DNA of 14,751 bases from Oscillospiraceae bacterium (GTDB taxonomy: Bacteria; Bacillota; Clostridia; Oscillospirales; Acutalibacteraceae): contig CACWJV010000106.1 of assembly GCA_902761265.1 (NCBI GenBank), forward strand, positions 1-14,751. Direction: 5' to 3'. The position numbers were made by a program, and so were the translations under genes. Positions 13,526 to 14,751 of the stretch are shown one piece after another. Below the pieces are notes generated by a model, which worked only from the letters and a program-made list of their open reading frames with translations, was not told the origin of the DNA and searched no databases. Every line of letters starts with the position of its first letter. Positions within the stretch are counted from its first letter, which is position 1.

Positions 13526-14751
13526 ATGGCTGAAGAAAAGAACAACGCACCGCAGGCCGAACAGACGCCCGAAACCATCAACGAGCAGCGGCAGATCCGT
13601 TTGGACAAACTCAAAGCGATGCAAGAAGCGGGCAACGATCCGTTTGAGATTACGCTTGCCACCCAGACGCACGAAAGCGCCGAGATCAAGGCGAATTACG
13701 ACGCCCTTGAAGGCAAGGACGTTTCCGTGTGCGGCCGCATTGTGGCACGCCGGATTATGGGCAAGGCGAGCTTTGTAACGATTCTCGACAAAGAGGGCCG
13801 CATCCAGTCCTACGTCTCCGTCAACGATGTGGGCGCCGAGGATTATCAGGCGTTTAAAAAGCTGTGGGATATCGGCGACATCATTGAGATCAAGGGCTTT
13901 GTGTTTAAAACGAAGACCGGCGAGATCTCTGTCCACGCGCAGCACATCCGTCTGCTTGCGAAATCGCTGCTTCCCCTGCCCGAAAAGTTCCACGGTCTGA
14001 CCGACACCGACACGCGTTATCGCCGCCGCTACGTCGATCTGATTATGAACGAAGACGTGCGCGACACATTCTTTAAGCGTTCGCGCATCATTGCGGAGAT
14101 CCGCCGCTACCTCGACGCGCAGGGCTTTATCGAAGTTGAAACCCCGATGCTCGTTTCCAACGCGGGCGGCGCTGCGGCGCGTCCGTTTGAAACGCATTTC
14201 AACGCGCTGGGCGAAGACCTCAAGCTGCGCATCTCGCTGGAGCTCTATCTCAAACGTCTGATCGTGGGCGGTCTTGAGCGCGTATATGAGATTGGCCGCG
14301 TGTTCCGCAACGAGGGACTTGACACCCGCCACAACCCGGAATTCACGCTTATGGAGTTATATCAGGCCTACACCGACTACAACGGCATGATGGATCTGAC
14401 CGAGAACCTCTACCGCCATCTGGCGCAGACCGTGCTCGGCACCACGACGATCGTTTACAACGGCATTGAAATGGATCTCGGCAAGCCCTTTACCCGCATC
14501 ACGATGGTTGACGCCGTCAAGCAGTACGCCGGTGTGGACTGGAACGAAATCCACACGCTCGAGGACGCGCGCAAAGCTGCCGACGAACACCACGTGGAAT
14601 ATGAAAAGCGCCACACGAAGGGCGACATTCTCAACCTGTTCTTTGAAGAATATGTGGAGGAGCACCTGATTCAGCCGACGTTTGTGATGGATCACCCGAT
14701 CGAGATCTCCCCGCTGACGAAAAAGAAGCCCGGCAACCCGGACTATGTGGA
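13526..14751 (+). CDS. lysS: Lysyl-tRNA synthetase, class II (3' end outside window)
   Basis: The frame is open from ATG 13526 to the window edge, giving 408 complete codons of an expected roughly 500. The enzyme charges tRNA-Lys. An N-terminal OB-fold anticodon-binding domain (about 60-150) contains VCGRIVARRIMGKASFVTI. The class II core shows motif 1 FIEVETPM (about 202-208), AGGAAARPF, LELYLKRLIVGG, and motif 2 FRNEG (260-264) followed by RHNPEFTLMELYQAY. Motif 3 would lie outside the window. AAAGGGA precedes the ATG at a normal distance. It is co-transcribed with greA. Confidence 0.97.
   Translation, partial: MAEEKNNAPQAEQTPETINEQRQIRLDKLKAMQEAGNDPFEITLATQTHESAEIKANYDALEGKDVSVCGRIVARRIMGKASFVTILDKEGRIQSYVSVNDVGAEDYQAFKKLWDIGDIIEIKGFVFKTKTGEISVHAQHIRLLAKSLLPLPEKFHGLTDTDTRYRRRYVDLIMNEDVRDTFFKRSRIIAEIRRYLDAQGFIEVETPMLVSNAGGAAARPFETHFNALGEDLKLRISLELYLKRLIVGGLERVYEIGRVFRNEGLDTRHNPEFTLMELYQAYTDYNGMMDLTENLYRHLAQTVLGTTTIVYNGIEMDLGKPFTRITMVDAVKQYAGVDWNEIHTLEDARKAADEHHVEYEKRHTKGDILNLFFEEYVEEHLIQPTFVMDHPIEISPLTKKKPGNPDYV

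Noticed and set aside
13226..14332. 368-codon minus-strand frame opposite greA and lysS
   Set aside because: It overlaps two unmistakable conserved genes and has no recognisable domain.

Overview
The window looks like chromosomal DNA from a GC-rich, low-copy-element member of the Clostridia, most plausibly an Oscillospirales/Ruminococcaceae-type gut bacterium. The evidence is gene order (mreBCD-pbp2-minD-mgsA, phoH-ybeY-dgkA, greA-lysS), AGGAG-type ribosome binding sites, consensus sigma-A promoters and a candidate T-box leader. No RNA genes, phage genes, insertion sequences or CRISPR arrays were seen. This lineage call is inference from gene content only.

Left part (1-5958, all minus strand): a cell-shape and division operon transcribed right to left from a promoter at 5930-5958: mreB, mreC, mreD, a class B penicillin-binding protein (mrdA) and a minD-like ATPase. 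Then comes mgsA with its own promoter, and at the window edge the 5' part of what looks like a T-box leader. The usual clostridial cluster also carries minC, minE and rodA between mrdA and mgsA; these are absent here, and the MinD-like protein lacks the C-terminal membrane helix.

Middle part (6132-9360, minus strand): a three-gene membrane module from its own promoter. It encodes an SPFH/Band-7 protein with two C-terminal zinc ribbons, a four-TM membrane protein broken by an exact 71-bp tandem duplication, and a zinc ribbon-TM-DUF6273 protein. The layout recalls B. subtilis YdjG/YdjH/YdjI, partners of PspA in envelope stress, but no pspA is in the window. This is the best candidate for a little-described system.

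Right part (9357-14751): thiN (minus) diverges from an ArsC/Spx-like gene plus a DUF896 gene (plus). Facing terminators separate these from phoH-ybeY-dgkA (minus). A consensus promoter then drives greA and lysS (plus; lysS runs off the window).

Two intergenic regions (5982-6135 and 12737-12940) hold similar elements: arrays of a degenerate 7-bp unit, about (A/T)AGGG(A/G)C, facing each other as inverted arms around an unrelated core. Their arms end a few tens of bases or less from the -35 boxes of mreB, phoH and greA. They look like a dispersed, non-coding, hairpin-forming repeat family and are the most unusual DNA-level signal here.
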